Assembly: GCA_900753715.1 (NCBI GenBank)
Contig: CAAEAE010000060.1
Coordinates: forward strand, 1-9,487
DNA length: 9,487 nt
DNA from: an uncultured Roseburia sp.
GTDB lineage: Bacteria > Bacillota_A > Clostridia > Lachnospirales > Lachnospiraceae
Direction of reading: 5' to 3'
Made by a program: the position numbers and the translations under genes. Positions within the stretch are counted from its first letter, which is position 1, and the number at the start of each line of letters is the position of its first letter. Below the pieces are notes generated by a model. The model made no database searches. It was not told where the DNA came from and saw only the letters and a list, made by a program, of their open reading frames with translations. Positions 6,384 through 9,487 of the stretch are shown here, piece by piece.

Positions 6384-8131
6384 GCCAACCTCCACTGATT
6401 TGCCTTGCAGTATACATCCTGAAAATCCTTATAACGTCCATTGCAGGCCATCAGTTCATTGTGGGTTCCCTGTTCCACAACTTTTCCATTCTGGACAAAC
6501 AGGATCTGGTCTACATTCTGAATAGAGGACAGCCTGTGTGCAATCATGATAACTGTTTTGCCCCTCATCAGTTTTTGGAAAGCCTGCTGCAACTCGTATT
6601 CATTTTCCGGATCTGCAGCTGCAGAAGCCTCATCCATAATGACGATATTCGCATTCTTTAGAATAGCCCTTGCAATGGCGATCCTTTGCACCTCACCACC
6701 GGAAAGGTATACGCCCTTTGCCCCTATGACGGTCATCTCCCGCTGGGGGAATTTGTCAAGGATGGATGTGCAGTTCGCTGCGTCAAGTGCATCCATAATC
6801 TGCTGCCGTGTTGCCTGAGGATTTCCGATTCGGACATTTTCGTAAATTGAGGTCTTTAGTAATTGACTGCGCTGGAAAACAAATGCGATGTTCTGAATGA
6901 GAGCTTTTTCAGAATAACTCTGAATGTTCTTTCCACCAATCAGAATTTCGCCGCCATCGACAGGATAAAACCCTGAAATCAGCTTTGCAATGGTAGATTT
7001 TCCTCCCCCGGAAGACCCGATGAGCGCATAAGTTTTATTCTGATGAAGTGTCAGGCTGAAATCCTTCAGCACGAAGTTGTCATCATACTTAAAGTCAACA
7101 TGACGAAATTCAATATTGAAATCTTGGAAGGTCTCTTCGTTTCCATGTGGAAGCTTTGCCTGATCCATAGAAGTAGTCAGCTCATCAAGCTGATTCAGCG
7201 TATTTTGTGCGCCAAAGTTATCCTGCCCCGTAAACATGATCGATGTGAAAGAAGTAAATACAGCTCCGGAGAACACAGCAAAGAAAACAATCTTTGCCAG
7301 GATTAGCATAGCAGGTTCTCCATAGCTGATGAATACAACTGCGGCTGGTACAGCAAAAGCATAAAACATGTTGAACAGAACCTGGAATCCGACGTAGGGA
7401 TTCTTACAGCTGAGGCTATACTGATAGACGTACTGTTTGTACTCTTTGATCGAGTTAATCAGAGTTTTGTAATACTGTACAGTTACACCGAAGATTTTTA
7501 TGATCTGCATTCCTCTGACATATTCTACTGTTGCCGCACTCATTTTTTGAAGCGCCGCTGAATAGCCAGACAGAAATTCAGTACCACCGGACATTTTACG
7601 GTACTGAAGAACACCAATCACAGTTGTAAGGATCAGGAGAATACCAAGGCGATAGTCTATTGCAAACATCAGCACAAACATTAACACCGGCGTCATAACA
7701 GCAGTGACGTTGTCCGGAATCAAATGGGCCACTGTTTTGTGTGTTTCTGCTGCGTTATCATCAATAATTTTTCGAATCTCTCCAGAGCTGTTATGGTCAA
7801 AAAAGGAAGAAGAGGCATCCAATAATTTATGAAGCCCATTTTTCCTTAAGTTTGTTTCAAGCCGGAAGCCTAAGTAGTGGGAACACGTTGCCGATGCAAT
7901 GTTGAGAATGCCTCGTAAAATCATAAGTATGACTACAATAATTGCGTCATACATAGCCTTCTCATATACGGGAATAACCAGAATAGACACAATGGACTGC
8001 CACAGAAACCAATATGCTCCCATATATGAGCAGACGGCAGCGGCAGATAGTGCCATGGAGAAATATGCCAAAATTCTTTTATCTGGGACATAATGAAATA
8101 GTTTTTTATATAAACTGCGCATTGACTTCAA
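6380..8131 (-). CDS. Fused permease-ATPase ABC half-transporter, first partner of a YbtPQ/IrtAB-like heterodimer
   Basis: Membrane half-transporter of 583 residues and first gene of the minus-strand operon. Six hydrophobic segments lie in about residues 20-305, with SSFFDHNSSGEIRKIIDDNA (about 108-127) as the usual intracellular coupling loop after helix 2. The ATPase domain has Walker A GSSGGGKST (372-380), Gln420 in VFQR, signature LSGGE (476-480), Walker B IVIMDE (496-501) and switch His532. The D-loop is AAAD followed by PENE instead of SALD, a deviation I associate with this family's one-sided partners. Start: TTG at 8131 has AGAGG seven bases upstream (8139-8143), whereas the in-frame ATG at 8122 would be 16 bases away, so TTG is preferred. 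The stop overlaps the next gene by four bases, implying stoichiometric synthesis of the two halves. Substrate and direction are inferred from context as for its partner. Confidence 0.86.
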   Translation of the reverse strand: MKSMRSLYKKLFHYVPDKRILAYFSMALSAAAVCSYMGAYWFLWQSIVSILVIPVYEKAMYDAIIVVILMILRGILNIASATCSHYLGFRLETNLRKNGLHKLLDASSSFFDHNSSGEIRKIIDDNAAETHKTVAHLIPDNVTAVMTPVLMFVLMFAIDYRLGILLILTTVIGVLQYRKMSGGTEFLSGYSAALQKMSAATVEYVRGMQIIKIFGVTVQYYKTLINSIKEYKQYVYQYSLSCKNPYVGFQVLFNMFYAFAVPAAVVFISYGEPAMLILAKIVFFAVFSGAVFTSFTSIMFTGQDNFGAQNTLNQLDELTTSMDQAKLPHGNEETFQDFNIEFRHVDFKYDDNFVLKDFSLTLHQNKTYALIGSSGGGKSTIAKLISGFYPVDGGEILIGGKNIQSYSEKALIQNIAFVFQRSQLLKTSIYENVRIGNPQATRQQIMDALDAANCTSILDKFPQREMTVIGAKGVYLSGGEVQRIAIARAILKNANIVIMDEASAAADPENEYELQQAFQKLMRGKTVIMIAHRLSSIQNVDQILFVQNGKVVEQGTHNELMACNGRYKDFQDVYCKANQWRLA

Positions 8132-8160
8132 ATATACACCTCTTTTTGCTTAAAAACGGT

Positions 8161-8189
8161 TTGACATACATCAACTCTTTCATTATAAT
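8161..8189 (+). promoter_or_regulatory. Consensus sigma-A promoter for the AraC-family regulator
   Basis: TTGACA (8161-8166), a 17-base spacer and TATAAT (8184-8189) form a perfect consensus promoter pointing at the regulator gene. The expected start near 8196 gives a leader of about 83 bases, which contains the candidate operator repeats. Such a strong promoter suggests that negative autoregulation is needed to keep the level down. Confidence 0.8.
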
Positions 8190-8209
8190 TAGTTGTAGCT
8201 AACTGTAAA
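8182..8209 (-). promoter_or_regulatory. Sigma-A-type promoter for the ABC transporter operon
   Basis: The minus strand has TTTACA (8204-8209, five of six matches to TTGACA), a 16-base spacer and TATAAT (8182-8187). Transcription would start near 8175 and give a leader of about 44 bases before the TTG at 8131. The -10 overlaps the -10 of the divergent promoter because the ATTATAAT core is self-complementary. No other good promoter is seen for the seven-gene block. Confidence 0.65.
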
Positions 8210-8228
8210 GGGAAAAACAGATATAAAG

Positions 8229-8263
8229 TCTAAACAAGGTATTAATAAATCTAAACGAGGTAT
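8229..8263. promoter_or_regulatory. Tandem direct repeat, candidate AraC-family operator
   Basis: TCTAAACAAGGTAT (8229-8242) and TCTAAACGAGGTAT (8250-8263) match at 13 of 14 bases, and the starts are 21 bases apart, two helical turns. Tandem half-sites on one DNA face are the classic target of AraC-family dimers. Relative to the transporter promoter (start near 8175) they lie at about -54 to -88, a position suited to activation. Relative to the regulator's own promoter they lie at about +34 to +68, suited to a roadblock that limits autoregulation. No third copy was found in the window. Confidence 0.7.
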
Positions 8264-8278
8264 CTTTGGGAGGAGCCA

Positions 8279-9202
8279 ATGATAGAAGTTAAACGAGATG
8301 ATTTCTTTGTTGAATCGATAAAGAATCCAATAGAGCACGGAACATATTATAAGATCAACCCAAAATATGGAACCGGATTTCAATGGACGAGTGAGGTTCA
8401 CCACGATTTCATCATTACAGCGACAGATATAAGATTTAACCAGGAAACTATGGTCGGAGAACATATTGGGTCTGGTTATGTACTTGCTCTCTATATTAGT
8501 GGCGCAGGAGATGAATTCTATCCGTATCAAAATATTTCTCCGAATACATTGCGCTGCTATGAACCATCTGAAAAGTATAAAGCTATTTATCATCCTCAGA
8601 TTCCATTAAGATGTATTACCGTGCAGGTTGACCAGGAATTTATTGATCAGTATCTCCAGGAAATTTCCGGTGATCTTGAAGTGAACTTTTCTGATTTTTT
8701 CAAAGAAAAAGGGAAATTCTATTTACCAAATGTTAATCATGCTATGCAAAGCCTATATGAGTATCTGCTTTCCATGAAAGCGTCCAGAATTACAGTAGAA
8801 GCAAAAATATATGAAATCATCTCTTATCTTGCTTCATATTTGAAAGAAAACAGACTAAATGAAGAGAATGGCCAGCCCATTAACAAAACAGATTTGCAGG
8901 CATTAGATGAACTAACGCATTACATGGACGAACATTACAGTTTTAATATTACGTTGCAGACGCTTTCCACCATTGCATGTATGAGTGAAAGCAAAATGAA
9001 AAAGCTATTTAAGTCAGTTTATAATATGTCCATTACTGAATACATTCAGAGGAAAAGGATCTCTGTAGCCGAGCATATGCTTATTCAGACCGACCTCACC
9101 ATTGCGGAAATTTCAAGAATTGTTGGATACTCCAACCCCAGTAGATTGATTGAAATATTCAAAAGGTATTATGGATTTACTCCCTCAAAATACAGAAAAT
9201 AA
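8279..9202 (+). CDS. AraC-family transcriptional regulator (YbtA/PchR-like in context)
   Basis: DNA-binding regulator of 307 residues, divergent from the ABC operon. The N-terminal region (about 1-190) is a probable ligand-sensing domain that I cannot assign by motif; it contains a beta-rich stretch (about 44-120) and helical segments (about 155-190). The C-terminal AraC domain has two helix-turn-helix units: one around LQTLSTIACMSESKMKKLF (226-244), the other TIAEISRIVGYSNPSRLIEIF (274-294, key residues I-A-x-x-VGY and R-L), closing with the family signature KRYYGFTPSKYR. Length and architecture match YbtA and PchR, which sense ferric-siderophore and activate uptake genes; extending this to the present protein is inference from the neighbouring transporters. 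GGGAGGAG (8268-8275) directly precedes the ATG and supports this start. The gene is AT-rich (about 38% GC in a hand count) and is followed by its own terminator. Likely target: the paired 21-base-period repeats in its own leader. Confidence 0.9.
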   Translation: MIEVKRDDFFVESIKNPIEHGTYYKINPKYGTGFQWTSEVHHDFIITATDIRFNQETMVGEHIGSGYVLALYISGAGDEFYPYQNISPNTLRCYEPSEKYKAIYHPQIPLRCITVQVDQEFIDQYLQEISGDLEVNFSDFFKEKGKFYLPNVNHAMQSLYEYLLSMKASRITVEAKIYEIISYLASYLKENRLNEENGQPINKTDLQALDELTHYMDEHYSFNITLQTLSTIACMSESKMKKLFKSVYNMSITEYIQRKRISVAEHMLIQTDLTIAEISRIVGYSNPSRLIEIFKRYYGFTPSKYRK

Positions 9203-9260
9203 AAGTGTTATACTAATTTGGATAAACCTAACCCTCTAAAAATCAACCAAATCAATCGTT

Positions 9261-9298
9261 ATGAGGTGACGCATACAAGCGTCACCTCATTTCTTTTT
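9261..9298 (+). terminator. Strong intrinsic terminator after the regulator
   Basis: A perfect 12-base stem, ATGAGGTGACGC (9261-9272) with GCGTCACCTCAT (9279-9290), closes a 6-base loop and is followed by TTCTTTTT (9291-9298). It lies 58 bases after the regulator stop. On the other strand no T-tract follows, so it acts rightward only and insulates the regulator from the downstream sequence. Confidence 0.93.
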
Positions 9299-9301
9299 GG
9301 A

Positions 9302-9487
9302 AATTTCATCTTGAAAGCATCTGTGAAGGAGTATAATAAAACCATTGTCAACCCCGATGGCGATGACAGCAACCGCGGACAGAATGCCTTTTTCTATGAT
9401 GCGGCGGAGGGATTGCTCACTTCGGTCATCCTGATGCTGGCGGAGTTTCTGCCGCCGGATGAGGAGCACCCACAGGAGCGCCGGCAC
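9302..9487 (+). pseudogene. 5'-truncated fragment of a VirD4/TraG-type conjugative coupling protein
   Basis: The plus frame starting near 9302 is open to the window end and reads KTIVNPDGDDSNRGQNAFFY, then DAAEGLLTSVILMLAEFLPP and DEEHPQERRH. I recognise this as internal sequence of the VirD4/TraG-like coupling ATPases of Clostridia conjugative elements, which bring DNA to the type IV secretion channel. This segment normally lies well after the Walker A motif, which is missing here, and the frame has no credible start: no in-frame ATG and only a poor TTG at 9311 just past the terminator. It is therefore probably the 3' part of a gene broken by acquisition of the uptake module. GC rises to about 58% over 9361-9480 against about 38% in the regulator. 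The recognition is from memory of the family. The rest of the gene, and whether it is intact further on, lies beyond the window. Confidence 0.55.

Noticed and set aside
4659..8131. Annotation of the two fused ABC proteins as a multidrug exporter
   Set aside because: The fold alone cannot decide direction. The divergent AraC gene, the adjoining NikA-like importer and the sequence style favour the siderophore-type importer group, so a drug-export label would be unsupported.
8189..8593. Minus-strand open frame overlapping the regulator start and the intergenic region
   Set aside because: It covers the promoter and operator signals and the clear AraC-family coding frame; its translation is low-complexity hydrophobic sequence with no recognisable domain.
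9287..9487. Minus-strand open frame at the right edge
   Set aside because: It is antisense to the coupling-protein fragment, and its C-terminal KKK end falls in the terminator T-tract; codon pattern favours the plus strand.
1..9487. CRISPR array, tRNA, rRNA or insertion sequence
   Set aside because: No periodic repeat-spacer pattern, no cloverleaf-like sequence and no transposase frame was seen in the gaps, which are all short and explained by regulatory signals.

Overview
The window most likely comes from a low-to-mid GC Gram-positive anaerobe of the Clostridia (a gut Lachnospiraceae or Oscillospiraceae type). I infer this from strong AGGAGG-like ribosome binding sites, a lipoprotein-type binding protein, consensus sigma-A promoters, frequent TTG/GTG starts and protein style. 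There was no database search, so the lineage is only inferred.

Layout. From 8131 leftward to the window edge, seven genes lie on the minus strand and look like one metal or metallophore uptake operon. First come two fused permease-ATPase ABC proteins (6380-8131 and 4659-6383), a heterodimeric pair of exporter fold resembling the YbtP/YbtQ and IrtA/IrtB siderophore importers. After an 88-100 base gap holding a hairpin comes a complete nickel/peptide-type importer: two permeases (3620-4561, 2806-3630), two ATPases (2006-2809, 1242-2009) and a lipoprotein solute-binding protein (1-1173, cut by the window start). The binding protein aligns by eye with NikA, so I favour a metal or metal-chelate over peptide as substrate. 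Stops and starts overlap at most junctions, which indicates translational coupling.

On the plus strand an AraC-family regulator (8279-9202) is transcribed divergently from the ABC pair. The 147-base intergenic region is dense with signals: a perfect TTGACA-17-TATAAT promoter toward the regulator, a TTTACA-16-TATAAT promoter toward the transporters whose -10 overlaps it, and a 14-base direct repeat with a 21-base period that is a strong candidate operator for the regulator. An AraC regulator divergent from a YbtPQ-like pair recalls the ybtA-ybtPQ arrangement of the yersiniabactin locus. My model is a regulator that senses a metal-loaded chelator and switches on two uptake systems. No metallophore biosynthesis gene is visible here.

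Right edge. The regulator ends at a strong intrinsic terminator (9261-9298). Directly after it the composition jumps from about 38% to about 58% GC, and a start-less reading frame resembles the inside of a VirD4/TraG-type conjugative coupling protein. This suggests that the uptake module sits inside, or has replaced part of, an integrative conjugative element, with the window showing the right-hand boundary.
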